Assembly: GCF_905147365.1 (NCBI RefSeq)
Contig: NC_056419.1
Span: forward strand, 441,501-505,500
Direction: 5' to 3'
Source: Aricia agestis
Taxonomy: Eukaryota; Arthropoda; Insecta; Lepidoptera; Lycaenidae
DNA: 64,000 nt
How positions within the stretch are numbered: position 1 is the stretch's first letter; the number at the start of each line of letters is the position of its first letter. The notes beneath the pieces are model-generated. The model was not told the origin of the DNA. It ran no database searches and was given only the letters and a program-made list of their open reading frames with translations. Below are positions 1 to 12,301 of the stretch, in pieces. The position numbers and the translations under genes were made by a program.

Positions 1-166
1 ATCTAGCAATTTTTCTTTTTTTTTTTCACATTTTAACTGAGAATATATTACGAAGTCTGCTGATATAAAATAGCCCGAAAACTTACAAGTTAAAACCTCT
101 CTAGACATCGAGCCTATGCAACGACAATGATATTATAAGCGGTGTTTGATCAGACGTAAAACTTAC

Positions 167-368
167 CTCAGCCACAATAGTGTCGTGCGAGGCGTATATC
201 CACTGGTCGCAGGGCTGCAGGGCGTCGCTGAAGGCGTCGGAGGCGCAGGGCAGCTGAGGGTCGAGGGGCACAGGGCGCCGGCACCGCTCGTGCTCCCCCG
301 GAGCGCCCTCCAGCCACGAGGGCGAGTACTCCGTCGTGTTCCCCGCCTCGCACTCCGGGACTATACAT
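167..368 (-). CDS. Gene A exon 2 (SLC22 extracellular loop 1)
   Basis: A 202-nt exon between a TTCCAG acceptor and a GTAAGT donor. It encodes 67 residues of the loop between helices 1 and 2: Cys-rich, with the glycosylation sequon NTT, opening CIVPEC and ending DTIVAE. Genes C and D have the same exon (211 and 199 nt) in the same phase. Exon 3 of this gene should follow left of the window. Confidence 0.88.
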
Positions 369-3300
369 CTGGAACGAGTATCTTAAGTTAGTGATAATAA
401 CTCCCACACCGGTTTCGGTGACGGTGGCCGGTTTCATTGAAAACGAGCCAGTTACGCAGGAGTAATCTTATAGTGCCCAAGTGTGTGCAGTACCCAAGAG
501 ACACGACTGGCGGGAGATCAGGCGTAGGACCGACATTATGCCCATCTGACGCATGGATCATCTTACTTGTCAGACAATCAGGTGATCAGCCTGCATTGTC
601 CTAATCAAACTTGGACTTAACATGTTTCCAACGCGGGAATCGAGCCCACGATCGAGTCAAGATCGATGCATTGAACCACTGGGCCACGGAGGCGTTATCT
701 TTACTTAGGATTTAGGAACAATCTATTAAAGGTTATTTTCACTGTAAAAAGATCATTAGATTGTGCCTCATTTGAGTTTCTTAGAGAGTGATCCTCGATA
801 ATATCCATATATCTGTATGAATCTCTACGAAACTTCAAAGTAAACAATCAACTCCAAAGGAATGCTTACAAAGTTTTAAGTTTTAAATATACGTGCTTAA
901 TGTATGTTTTACACTCGATGTGGGAACTACGTGCGCTTAATGTATACTGTATAGTGATAAAGCCTGTACAGTGTACAGTGATACAAATAAGTTGCTTAAA
1001 GATTAAAGATTTTAGACCCTTCATCGCAGGTGCAAAAATATATGTGTAAGTTTATTATTTTCATAATAAAGCGACTAACCTAACTAGCATTAAAAATATA
1101 TTTATCAAGGATACGCATTCCGCACCACAAATTTTATTTCTGAAGCGTGAAATTGCTTTCAAATATGGTTATAGACGAATGCTCCGCGGCCTACAGTCTA
1201 CACTACCACGGTTCAGTAGCTCTACCATGAGTTTAAAGCTATTATTTAATGATACTCGATACCGACTATAAATATTTAGTACGGCGATTTTAGTTCCGCA
1301 AGTGACCGCTAGAGGCGCTGTGAAATTTGCCATACTAAAAATATACGTAGTCGGTATCGAGTATAGAAAAATACTATAGCTTTAAACTCATGACTGTGAC
1401 TATACTATACTAATATTATTATTCTGGATAAATTACTTTATCGCGCGTAAACCGCACATTATCCGGGATAAATAGTATCCTATGTCCTTTGCCGGAATGT
1501 AAACTAGTATCTCCATACCAAATTTCAGCGAAATATGTTCAGCGGCTTGGGCGTGAACAGGTTACAGACAGACAGACAGCCGATATTGCTGCAGATCACA
1601 TTGTATAATAGCAACACCCACACCAGTTTCGGTGACGGTGGCCGGTTCAATTGAAACCAGGCCAGTTACGCAGGAGGAATTTTATAGTGCCCAAATGTGT
1701 GCGCAGTATACGTAGTACACCGATACGACTAGCGATCTGGTAATCAGCCTGCATTGTCCCAACCAAACTTGGAAGTTGGAAATAACAATATGTTTCCAAC
1801 ACGGGATTCGAACCCACGACTTCCGAGTCAAGAGCCACGCTCTAAACCACTGGATCACATTGTGTTGCTATAGAAGGAGTAGCATGGCTACTCATTAATT
1901 GAAGATAGATGGGACTTACCGTATGCTCAGGGGTAACGAATCATCGATGCGATCTTGTTTAAATTCTGCACGTTCAAAGGATACCCCGCGACTCTATTGG
2001 TGTATGCGACATAATATCATGCAGATTCTGTTTTCCAACAAAAAAACTATCGCAAAACCATTCAAACAAATACTATACAATAGCTTATAAAATATTATAA
2101 ATATTATATGGCAAGTTTACAAGTTGCCACACAAACTTCGAGCGCTTAAAACCCCGAGAAGTACTTTTGTAAATACTGAAGCGGCGATTTCCACATAAGT
2201 ACGGGTACCTCATGATATTCCATGCAGTTGTGAAATGTTGTTGACACCTGCTTTGCGCCTTGACTGTAAGGTGAAGGTCTGAACTCTAGGGCCCGCTCTA
2301 GGCTGTAATAGCTTACATTTTTGCCAAGGGTTACGACTTACGACTGTAACGACTAACGAGTTACGACTAACAGTGCAGTAAAACCAATATCAGGATTAAG
2401 TATCTATTATTAGGAATTTCTTTCCTAATAATTAAATTTAAGGCTCAAACTGTTTCTAATCGACGTTGCATTTGTAGTGAATACGTCAAGATCATAATCC
2501 CGGCATAGCTTGTTGAAGTTGCGACTCACTCTCACAACATACGAATTTTGTCTGTAGTAAGTATTATGTTTTAGAAGACAAAACCCTTTTTGAGCAGTTT
2601 CAAAGGCATAATTATAAGGCGTATGGCACATAGCATTTTTATTATTTTAAAATTATTAAGGTCGTTTAAATTAATTAGGATAATAATTATATAAATCCTG
2701 CATATTATTTAGATAATATTATTATAATAACATGCAAGGTGTTAAAAACTAAGTGAAAATTCTTTAGGAGGTGTATTGTGTTCCTGACATAGAGTTCACG
2801 GTTTTAGCAGCGCTAAAGAGGATTTTTTTTCACTTTTGTATGGGAATATGCATGATCGCCGCTTGCTCATAAAATCAGAAAAAAAGTTTGCTCTTTCAGC
2901 GCTGCTACTTACACAGTGAACTCTATATAAGGAGCTAAACACGTTTTTGTTACCCCCTGTATATTATATACTTATAAACGTACGTACGTCACGAATCACA
3001 ATATTTCAGCTAATGTTATTCAGATGTTGCAGGAAGTTGTGAAGGTCGCGTAGTGGACTGTAATTATTGTGGGAGAACCGACTACTCAAATAACTTTGTA
3101 AAATGCACTGCAGCTAGTTAAGATGCCAGCGGACATGCCATATCGCTGATACGGACAGACATACAAAGACACGTACAACTCGTGTCTGACATCCGTTTTC
3201 ATTGGGGTTTAACCTCCAACGCAAATATTTTGCTTATTATAAAATAAAATATGTATTAATATATTATTATGTATGTCGCAAGCAATGCTAGCATGAGCGT

Positions 3301-6300
3301 ACCCAGGATTTTAGCTGGGGGGGGGGGGGGGGGGGGGGGGCAAGCATACCTGTTTCGAGAAGATGGTCGATCTGCTGAAAATATATTTTGTGTCCAACAC
3401 TTCATTTTGCGCAGAGAAGGTAACACGTTTTTAATTCCCACTTGCCAGGAAAATTGACGTTTATTACTTTACGACTTTACGTTATTTATTATACGACTGC
3501 CACTACCTGGTTAAGCCCATGGACTTTGTAGTCTCTTGTACACTCAGAGACTAATATTCTTTAATTAACTGTAATTAAAGGAAGATAATATCTTAATAAG
3601 CCCATGTGTAAATAAGCCAACATTATCCGCGAAACTCTTCATAAAATTGAAGTTAAATCATCATTTAATTTCTTTGTAGTGTAAGTATGGCCTTAGCCCC
3701 TTACTAATAAAACCTCTACTGAGTACCTACTACCTATATAGATAGTCTTACGACGGAATGTCCTTGTCCGATGCTTTGTTGTACCTCCTTTATTAAAATC
3801 TGTAACATCTTTTTACCTGTACTTATTCTGCACATAATTGATTTGATTTGTAGAAGTGGCACAACGGACAGAGCTATGTGTATAATTACTTCTGTTTACA
3901 CAGCGTGGATAGAGTTTGGCTAAATTATCTGATTATAGTATAGCTATCGAAAGATATCGCACTTATCGCAGAATATTATTATCATTTTAATATAATATTA
4001 TATATTGGTATCAAATTTGTGGGTGTCATTGTTTTTTATTTACGTTAAAAAACCGAAGATTGCTGGCTTTTATAGCTAATAAGCGAAAACCATGCTGTGC
4101 TTAAATGTGGAAATTTATTTCCGTTGCGCTTTCCTCAAAAAACAACAGTTATAGAGGATATTATTTTCAATTTGCACGTTTAAGATAAGGAAAATTAGTT
4201 CTCTACAATACCAGGAATAATGTATGACTGTATGTCTGTCCACGAACATCCGCGCTCGTGGCTGTTGACACAGCCGTCAGTCGCGGCCGGCAGAAAAACA
4301 TTCAATATATTATTTTGTAAATATTTACCTTTTAACCTACCACTTAAACGAAAATACAGATTACACACGTTAAGTTATGCTGTCCATATCCGATACGTAA
4401 TAGTACTTATTACAATACTTATACACAGTTCTAATAAAATTTATCAATCAAATGACTGTTATGTCGCCTACTGTAACAATGTTACATACAAGTAGTGTCA
4501 ATATTATGAATGTGCGGAAGGAAAGTCCGTTTGTCACCATATCGTAGTGTTATAATAATAATAGCTCCCAACACCGGTTTCGGTGACGGTGGCCGGTTTC
4601 ATTGAAACCAAGCCAGCTACGCAGGAGTAATTTTATAGTGCCCTAGTGTGTGCGCAGTACACAAGAGCACTCTCTATTCCTTTACTCTCATAACCCACTG
4701 GGACGGACGACCGACACGACTGGCGAGAGATCAGGCGCAGGACCGACTTTTTACATGCCCATCCGACGCATGGATCATCTTACTTGTCAGACAATCAGGT
4801 GATCAGCCTGCATTGTTCTAACCAAACTTGGAAATAACATGTTTCCAACGCGGGAATCGAACCCACGACCTCCGAGTCGAGAGCCGCGCTCTATACCACT
4901 AGACCACGGAGGTGTTACGTAGTGTTATATAGCCACGTTGATGAATGCTAATCCACACTTGTTACCCAACGCCTGCTTGTGGTCCTCCAGAATATTTTGG
5001 ATCAGAGTATCATCATTAATCGCTTGTGTTGTCTTAATCTACAATTGAAATTATGTCCCTGCAGAAACACAATGTTAAGACATGTTTAACACTTAATATA
5101 ACGCCTCCGTGGTCTAGTGGTTTAGAGCGTGGCTCTTGACTCCGGAGGTCGTAGGTTCGATTCCCGCGTTGGAAACATGTTGTTTCCAAGTTTGGTTAGG
5201 ACAATGCAGGCTGGTCACTTGATTGTCTAACAAGTAAGATGATCCATGCGTCGGATATGGGCATGTAAAAAGTCGGTCCTGTGCCTGATCTCTCGCCAGT
5301 CGTATCGGTCTTCCGTCCCACTGGGTTATAAGAGCTAAAGGAATAAAGACTGCTCTTGTGTACTGCGCACACACTTGGGCACTATAAAATTATTCCTGCT
5401 TAACTGGCCCGGTTTTAATGAAACCGACCATCGTCACAGAAACTGGTGTGGGAGTTATTATTATTATAAGACTTAATAACGCTCCCAACACGTGATTCTA
5501 CATAAAAGATGATTTATAAATATTTGCTACTATAGGGATAATTAATAATGTAAATTTATTCCAAAATGAGATCAAATTGCTTGGACAACCTTTTGTTTCA
5601 ATTACTGTAGTATCATTTGAATTTAAAAATACGTATTTGGTAATCAGCAACAATAAGATTATAGCAGTTTGAAATTAAACCAATTAGATGTCACTTATTT
5701 ACTATGCAAGAAATAAAAATAATTAATCAACCAACGATTTATTGCAAAATTGTATTTTTGAATAATATCTTAATTCTAAAGAGTTTAGTTAAACGAATAA
5801 TATTGTAATAATTACAGGGTGTAATGATAATAATTTAGGGTGTGTATTGTGTAAGTACACTTCTCTTTCAGCGTTGCTACTTTTGCATTACCTAAACTCT
5901 ATAGACATAATATGGGATACACGCAGATTGCACAGGCTAAAAAAATCTTGTTAAAAATGTATGCTAAAGTCTAAAACGGCCACACAATATTATTGGGAGT
6001 CGTAATCGAATAAACTATTGAAATACAATAAATTACTGCGAATGTGGCCCTTCGCGATTTGCATTCTGTTGATAAGTAACAATTTATAGACTAATCAATA
6101 AACGATGAATTGTGTAGATCACAATACGAGTAAGTTGTGTGAGCTGCGACCCACTCCGGGTCGTCGACTGCTGATATAGTCGGCGACACATGCTATCAAT
6201 GATTCTGACAGGTTCAAGATAAAAATCATATATAATATCTATACTTACTAACTTTATATTTACGCGAAAGTCTGTGACCCGTAAGTAGGTATGCGCCACT

Positions 6301-7195
6301 CTTTCCCCGCTGATCTTATTTTAAAAATGGTAAGGAGGTAATTGTAATCCCAGGGAAGGACAATAGACATCCCGGAAAAATGTAGCTACCCGATAAATAA
6401 TCAATGTAGTTTTTTTTTTTTTATGAAATAAGGGGGCAAACGAGGGTCATCTGATGGAAAGCAACTTCCGTCGCCCATGGACACTCGCAGCATCAGAAGA
6501 GCTGCAGGTGCGTTGCCGGCATTTTAAGAGGGAATAGGGTAATAGGGGAGGGTAGGGAAGGGAATAGGGTAGGGGATTGGGCCTCCGGTAAACTCACTCA
6601 CTCGGCGAAACAGCGCAAGCGCTGTTTCACGCCGGTTTTCTGTCATAACGTGGTATTTATCCGGCCGAGCCGGCCCATTCGTACCGAAGCATGGCTCTCC
6701 CACGTCTAGTTAGATTATGGAATTCCCTTCCCCACACCATTCGTGTTCACATCACGTCAGACTGGCCCCATGCTAAGTACCTGAAGGACTTGTGTTTCGG
6801 GTACCAGACAACGGAAATATATACTTCTATACTATACATAATATATTTAAGATTTTTATTATATTATACACATATTTAATACACATCCATGACTCAGGAT
6901 TTTCCGTCAGCGGGATCCGAACCTGCGACCTCCGGCTTGAGCTACCAACATGCTCACCAATTACTGAACCATGACAGAGGTCGTCAAATAAATGAATTTG
7001 AATGTATTACCTGTAGGGCACATCGGCGGCGAGGAACACGTACTGGGTCTGGTACTGCGCCAGCGAGAACATCGCGAGGGACACCAGGATGTAGTTGATG
7101 ATGTGGAACCGCCCGCCCTGCCCCAGCTCCTTCATCAGTGCGTCCGTATCCATGCCGCCCTCCATCGGCTTCGCGGCTGGAGCCTTCTCCGACAT
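167..7195 (-). CDS. Gene A: SLC22-family organic ion transporter, 5' part only (exons 1-2)
   Basis: Two exons join cleanly: 7011-7195 (ATG, 61 codons plus 2 nt, ending ..VPYR at AG|GTAATA) and 167-368 (1 nt plus 67 codons, ending GAG|GTAAGT). Together they encode about 129 residues: a cytoplasmic N-terminus with the motif ELGQGGRFH, the first transmembrane helix, and most of the large first extracellular loop. That loop starts CIVPECE and holds six cysteines and one N-glycosylation site (NTT). This layout is diagnostic of SLC22 proteins, which are plasma-membrane carriers with 12 helices and about 500-600 residues. The remaining ten or so helices must lie left of base 1. Intron 1 is 6.6 kb and full of repeats. 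A second first exon at 20693-20937 could splice to the same exon 2. The substrate cannot be read from this fragment. The family call is strong; the exon pairing is inference from matching phase. Confidence 0.85.
394..695 (-). mobile_element. tRNA-derived SINE copy
   Basis: On the minus strand a tRNA-like head (GCCTCCGTGGCCCAGTGG..) is followed by a unique body and a 3' end GGTGTGGGAGTTATTA. It lies in gene A intron 1, 25 bp upstream of exon 2. Confidence 0.7.
1226..1392. mobile_element. Palindromic MITE
   Basis: Arms CATGAGTTTAAAGCTAT .. GATACTCGATACCGACTA and their complement. Confidence 0.65.
1605..1852 (-). mobile_element. 5'-truncated tRNA-derived SINE with 11-bp target duplication
   Basis: Flanked by GATCACATTGT at 1594-1604 and 1853-1863. 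The head is cut to CCAGTGGTTTAGAGC. The B-box-like GGTTCGAATCC is intact. Confidence 0.85.
2745..2965. mobile_element. Palindromic MITE (TTTCAGCGCTGCTA family)
   Basis: Inverted arms around AGAGTTCAC and CAGCGCTG. It is related to 41046-41310 and a half copy at 5815-5935. Confidence 0.6.
3317..3340 (+). repeat. 24-base G homopolymer
   Basis: Uninterrupted run of G within gene A intron 1; the length may be affected by sequencing. Confidence 0.85.
4555..4917 (-). mobile_element. tRNA-derived SINE with perfect 12-bp target duplication
   Basis: CGTAGTGTTATA flanks it at 4543-4554 and 4918-4929. The head has an A-box-like TGGTCTAGTGGTATAGAG and a B-box GGTTCGATTCC on the minus strand. Confidence 0.88.
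5099..5470 (+). mobile_element. tRNA-derived SINE, inverted relative to its neighbour
   Basis: Starts ACGCCTCCGTGGTCTAGTGG and ends GGTGTGGGAGTTATTATT. It is flanked by ACTTAATA at 5091-5098 and 5471-5478. Confidence 0.85.
6410..6705 (-). mobile_element. Poly(A)-tailed retroposon with internal minisatellite
   Basis: On the minus strand it starts ACGTGGGAGAGCCATGCTTC and ends CCCCTTATTTCATAA plus poly(A). The centre has CCCTACCCTCCCCTATT-like repeats. The same family occurs at 12867-12981, 19483-19823, 38434-38540, 38851-39148, 39588-39913, 48575-48684, 63315-63749 and 63885-64000. Confidence 0.7.
6706..6830 (+). pseudogene. Possible LINE reverse-transcriptase C-terminal scrap
   Basis: The frame reads LVRLWNSLPHTIRVH.. 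SDWPHAKYLKDLCFGYQ. The RLWNSLP motif is common near the C-terminus of non-LTR retrotransposon ORF2. A related piece (PWPKYLKNLC) lies on the minus strand near 11420. Too short to classify. Confidence 0.35.
6830..6985 (-). mobile_element. Second, different tRNA-like SINE fragment
   Basis: On the minus strand it reads GACCTCTGTCATGGTTCAGT .. AGGTCGCAGGTTCGGATCCC, a tRNA-like A/B-box pair, then an AT-rich tail. It is not folded well enough to be a functional tRNA. Confidence 0.5.
7011..7195 (-). CDS. Gene A exon 1 (proximal first exon)
   Basis: It encodes MSEKAPAAKPMEGGMDTDAL.. followed by helix 1 and ..VPYR. The exon ends with AG before a GTAATA donor, so Arg is completed by the first base of exon 2. 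The start is the first Met of an open frame that reads straight into the conserved ELGQGGR motif. A 20-bp minisatellite begins about 30 bp upstream of this ATG. Confidence 0.85.
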
Positions 7196-7224
7196 GACAG
7201 TTTCAAGAGTTTCTTTTGGTGAAG

Positions 7225-7613
7225 TTTTATTTCTGCTTCCTTAATTATTATTGTCCGTCTGCTTCCTTAATTGTCCTTCTGCTTCCGTAATTGTCCTTCT
7301 GCTTTCGTTATTGTCCTTCTGCTTCCGTAATTGTCCTTCTGCTTCCTTAATTGTCCTTCTGCTTCCGTAATTGTCCTTCTGCTTTCGTTATTGTCCTTCT
7401 GCTTCCGTAATTGTCCTTCTGCTTACTTAATTATTGTTCTTCTGCTTTTTTAATTGTCCTTCTGCAATCAGCTTCCTTAATTGTCCTTCTGCTCTCTTGA
7501 TTGTCCTTCTGCTTCCTTAATAATTGTCCTTCTGCTCTCTTAATTATCCTTCTGCTTCCTTAATAATTTTCTTTCTGCTCTCTTAATTGTCCTTCTGCTT
7601 CCTTAATTCTCCT
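7225..7613. repeat. 20-bp minisatellite directly upstream of the gene A exon 1 ATG
   Basis: About 18 tandem copies of a 20-bp unit (core ATTGTCCTTCTGCTTCCGTA on the plus strand). Near 7272-7431 four unit variants recur in the same order, giving an 80-bp higher-order repeat present twice. The left end lies 30 bp from the start codon at 7195, so the array falls in the 5' UTR or core promoter of gene A. Read on the gene strand it is a purine-rich AGAAGGACAAT-type repeat. Confidence 0.9.
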
Positions 7614-8554
7614 TCTGGATGGGTTGTTAGGTTGAAAAACTCTTGGTCAAGTTTCTGGGTTTCGAGTCAAGTTTCAAACACTTTTGTTTTAATTGTTTTT
7701 AAGTAGTTCATGTTTTGTTTATTGTAATATTTGCGCACTTTTTACGGACACTTTTCAACTACCGACACTGTCTATTGTATTATTATGACAGTTCACAACT
7801 GCACTATTATCACATAATAATATATCTTAAGGAAATGTTTATATCAGACTGTCTTAATATTTGCTTTTTCACTAAATCAATTATATTTTCACAACACCGT
7901 TGTTATCAAATTTTGTATTCGAAATATAATTTATATTCCTTAAGCCACCTTAAAAATTTAAAATATAACCTTCATTTACGATTTAGTATCACATAATATT
8001 TTATTTTATATTTTAGAATTTCTTATAATATGAAGCTGGTTGCAACTGTGCGAAGATGCGACGCGCGTCTCGGAAGCGCACGTCTCTACTATGGTAGCGT
8101 ACCGTGCGACGCTCGTATATAACACCTATAATAAATCTATAAACTGAAACTATTGTTGAGGTTAAACAAACTCATCTAATTCAAAATTAAAATAGCCGTT
8201 CTTGACATATTTATTTTTTGTCAGCAAAGCCTAGGTAATAAGATATGGATTTTTCCGGGGCTTCACCTGTCTTTTTTAGGGTACCCAAAGGTTAAAAACG
8301 GAACCCTGTTAGGTACTGAGACTTTGATGTCTGACCGTCTGTTTGTCTCTCTCAATTTGTGTTTCAGTGTATTGGTATTACCGTTAAAACAAAAAATACT
8401 ACAAACAAATTTATATATAGCTAATATTGAAGGGGGCTCCCATACAACAAACGTTACTTTTTTGGCCTTTTTTGCTCGTAATCAATAATACAACTAGGCA
8501 ATTGAAATTTTAACACATATTTTATTAAATATAATATTTGTACTTCGATAATCA

Positions 8555-9704
8555 TCTATACTAATATTATAAAGCGGAAGAGTTTGTTAGTTAGTTTGTT
8601 TGTTTGTTTGTTTGAACGCGCTAATCTCAGAAACTACTGGTCCGATTTGAAAAATGCTTTCAGTATTAGATAGCCCATTTATCGAAGAAGGCTATAGGCT
8701 ATATTTTATCACGCTAAGACTAATAAAAGCGAAAAAAATTGGGAAATTATTTGAAAGGGCCTATTTGAACGTGCTAATCTCAAGAACTATTGGTCCGATT
8801 TGAAAAATTATTTCAGTGTTAAAAATTGTGGAAAAAAACGGGGCAAATTATTTGAAAGGGCTTATCTCACGAACTACTGGAGTAATTTTTCTGTTATTTG
8901 GCACAGGTAAGAAGTAGACTACGTGAAGGAATATAGGCTATTTTTTGTGGACTAATAATTTGTCTTTGAAATATCTAATTTATGCGGGCGAAGCTGCGCG
9001 GAACGTTATATTTCGCGTGGTCACGACATCACGCGTAAACGGCTGGACCCATTTTTCTGAAATTTGGTATAATAATACTTCGAGTCCCGAAAAAGAATAT
9101 AGGATACATTTTGTCCCGGAAAAATGTACGGTTACTGCACAATATACTTTTATGATTTGCGCTTAAAATTTTCTATCTATTTTGATGGAATTTGGTATGG
9201 AGATACTTTGAGTCTCGAGAAAGTACAAGGAATACTAATTTTGTCCCGGAAAATGTACGGTTGCCGCACAATAAACTTTTATGATTGTCGCCTGAAGTCT
9301 AAACTATTCAATCTATTTTGATGAAATTTAGTATGGCAATACTTTCAGTCTCGAAGAAAGGACAAGGGATACTTTTTATCCCGGAAAATATACGGTTCCC
9401 GTACAATAAACTTTTATGATTCTCGCCTAAGCTATCTAATCTATTTTGATGAAATTTGGCATGGAGATTGGAGATACTAATTTGAATCTGGGACAACGAG
9501 TGTTTTTTGTCCCGGAAAACGTGCGATTCCCACACAATATACTTTTCTGATTTGCGCGTAAACGACTCAATCGATGTACGGGAACAACTATAAAGTCCAC
9601 GCGGACGAAGTCGCGGGCAACAGCTATATTGAATATTTTTGTACAATAATACTTGGGACGTGGTCTACTATGCTAACGCGGACGAAGTCACGGGCAACAG
9701 CTAG
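8555..9704 (+). mobile_element. Helitron-like copy with internal about 130-bp tandem repeats
   Basis: It starts A|TCTATACTAATATTATAAAG and ends GGGCAACAGCTAG|T. It includes a GCGGGCGAAGC hairpin near 8985. Between 9111 and 9577 about 3.5 copies of a unit starting TTTTGTCCCGGAAAATGTAC occur in tandem. Confidence 0.6.
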
Positions 9705-9972
9705 TTGATAATAAAATCAAAATAAAAGAAATGTTTAAGGTAATAAAAACATAATTTTTATTACAGTCCGAACCTTACAAGACTCAACAGTAATTATTTA
9801 ACGGTTATAAATATTTTTTATTACTTGTCATGTCACCACAAATGAGCTGTTTACAGGTAGGTTATATTCTTAAGGCTTTCATAATAATTTGTTACAAGGA
9901 AACACGATTGGCGTCCAGTAGCCTTTATTTAACCAACGCCCGTAAGTTAAGTATTATTAAATTTATTAATAA

Positions 9973-10378
9973 CTAGCTGTTGCCCGCGACTTCGTCCGCG
10001 GCAATAATATAATAGTAGTATGTCTGCAGGCTTGATATATCTCAAGCATCGCCCTAGCTAGAAAGTTGAAATTATTACAAAATATGTATGAACAAATATA
10101 AAAATTTAAAATATATCCTCCTCCTTTATTGAAAGTCGGTTAAAAGGTAGCCTAAGTTACTCCACATTATATCCGCTATCTGTCAAAAAAAGTCCCGTTA
10201 AAATTGGCCCAGCCGTTTCAGAGATTAGCCGGAACAAACAGACAGACATACAGACAGACAAATATTGTAAAAAGTACTATTTTGGTATATGTACCTTAAG
10301 TACATTCATATGCATGTAGTAAAAAACGGTTCTTTCAATATTACAAACAGACACTCCAATTTTATTTATATGTATAGA
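9973..10378 (-). mobile_element. Helitron-like copy, 406 bp
   Basis: On the minus strand it starts A|TCTATACATATAAATAAAAT at 10378 and ends CGGGCAACAGCTAG|T at 9973. It is related to the longer copy at 41712-43090. Confidence 0.6.
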
Positions 10379-11985
10379 TGATTATTATGTATACATAATA
10401 TTTTATAATATTTTGTCAAAATATCCACTATTATTCTTCTTGCATAGATATGCGAAACAAAAGAAATAGGAAGATGTGTAATTTTTATAAGAATAAATTT
10501 AATATCATTAATTAATATAACATTGTCGATTGCAATAAAGTATTTAGCGCGAAGACATTAATAATAATAATAATTATAGGGGGCACTTCTTCAAGCGACC
10601 TTGAAGGTTCAAGGTACTACCATCACCGCAGAGGTTATTTGTGCAGTCGAAGAAATATTGGTTTAATCACAATCTGTAATTATTATTTTAAAAAAATTGA
10701 AACCAATTTCCAATTTAAAATCAATAATAATATTTGAACTATATGAACTAAAATGAAAAAATATTTATTCTTCTTATTTCATGTGTTTCTTCAAAATTTG
10801 CCCAAACCTCAAATATTTCTGTTCTTAATTTTCATTATTTTGAAGACGGTAAGTTAATCGTGAATTCTATGGCAGAATATGTGAAAATTTTGGGACTGGT
10901 GCCGACTTCAAAATTTTGAAGAAACATTTTAGGCGAATTTGGAAGAAACACATAAAATTGTTTCTTCCAAAAAAAAGGCAGAATTATTTTACACATTTTC
11001 GTTCATTTAAGAATATTATCTTTTTAGTTATCAATATTTTTTTCTATAAACTTTTGCTGTTTTTACTTGAAACTTTAGGTAAACAATAAGGTGTCAGCTG
11101 TTGTAGACAAGTAGGATTTAGGGATGAAACTTTCACAATTGTAAAATGTACATACTTAGGCGATTATCTTATATAGAATCCTTACTCTAAGGCACTCTAA
11201 GCAAACAAATCGAAGCGTTATTTACTGTTATTTAAAGCCATAATACTTCTCGAAATACGCATTACAAGTCTGTAAACTAAATAAACAATCAACTGTGACA
11301 AAATTTTAATGACACCATAATGTTTTATTAATTACGATACTAATCGACGACACATATTTAATCACTTTTAGCGAGATACTTGTACATCCATCCTTCATAC
11401 AAGTCAGTCCTCGTACACAAGTTCTTTAGGTACTTAGGCCAGGGGCCAGACTGACGTGGTGTGAAGCGTCCATAGATATTATTATATTATTATCCATAGT
11501 GATATTTTAAATGCGAAAGTGTGTATGTCTGTCTGATGCATCTTCACGCCCAAATGGCTAAACTAATTTTGCTGAAATTTTGTATTATCAGAGTTCCCTC
11601 GATTCCTTATGAATTCCATCATGATGTCACCACTTTTGTGAACATGGTACCAAATTTAAATTATACCCTATACAACAAAAAAGAATTTTGAAAACACCTA
11701 AGTTATTGTTGAACAAAAAAAATCGCTAGCCGAACGTATATAACCTCCTTTTTGGTAGACGGTTAAAAACAATGTATAACGACGAACTACATAATATTGC
11801 GACAGCATGGGTTTCAGAAGTATTAACAGCTGTTAAGTCAGTTTTACAACAATAGACTTAAATTCAGCTCTGATTTTTAGTGTATTACCACAGGAGTAAA
11901 GAATCGTTTTTTTGTAATATTACTCCTGTAGTATTACTGAAATTCAACAAGTCGGAAAATACCACTTCCGACCTACAGTGATTGT

Positions 11986-12301
11986 ACCATTGAAGAAATT
12001 GATTTACAATCAGACGCAGGATCTACTTCATTTGGTCGGGTTATGACTTATGTCAGTTCAATGTTTGTACTTTGTCGGGATCTGTCAGCAAGGTTTGATA
12101 TAACGCGACGAAATTACAGGTCTGCGATCTATGAATAGCATCAATATGTCTGATAGTACCATCGAGGAATTTGATTTCTAGGCAGCTGATGGACCTACGT
12201 CATTTGGTCGGCGTAATATGTCAATTCAATATTAGCTGTGACCAAATTACTTAGATCCGCGGTATGTCATCTACCTGGGAATCAACTTCTCTGATAGTAC
12301 A
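11986..12301. mobile_element. Two adjoining MITE copies (GTACTATCAGAG ends)
   Basis: Copies at about 11986-12158 and 12155-12301, each with the inverted termini GTAC(T/C)AT..GAG and inner TTTGGTCG blocks. The same family lies at 12776-13100, 22567-22729, 31105-31264, 50807-50868 and 52180-52300. Confidence 0.6.

Larger units (their letters stand above)
369..7010. other. Gene A intron 1: repeat-filled, no other gene seen
   Basis: It holds four tRNA-derived SINEs (394-695, 1605-1852, 4555-4917, 5099-5470), palindromic MITEs (1226-1392, 2745-2965, partial 5815-5935), a 24-base G run (3317-3340), a poly(A) retroposon (6410-6705), a LINE-like fragment (6706-6830) and a second SINE-like block (6830-6985). 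Nothing is recognised in 696-1225, 1860-2740, 2966-3300, 3341-4540 or 5936-6400. Confidence 0.7.

Noticed and set aside
3256..3457. Frames with poly-Gly or poly-Pro
   Set aside because: Produced solely by the G homopolymer.
5101..5175. tRNA gene
   Set aside because: The A and B boxes are present, but it is the head of a SINE with target duplications and a long body; several diverged copies exist.
7225..7613. CRISPR-like array
   Set aside because: Units are head to tail without spacers in a eukaryotic genome; it is a minisatellite.
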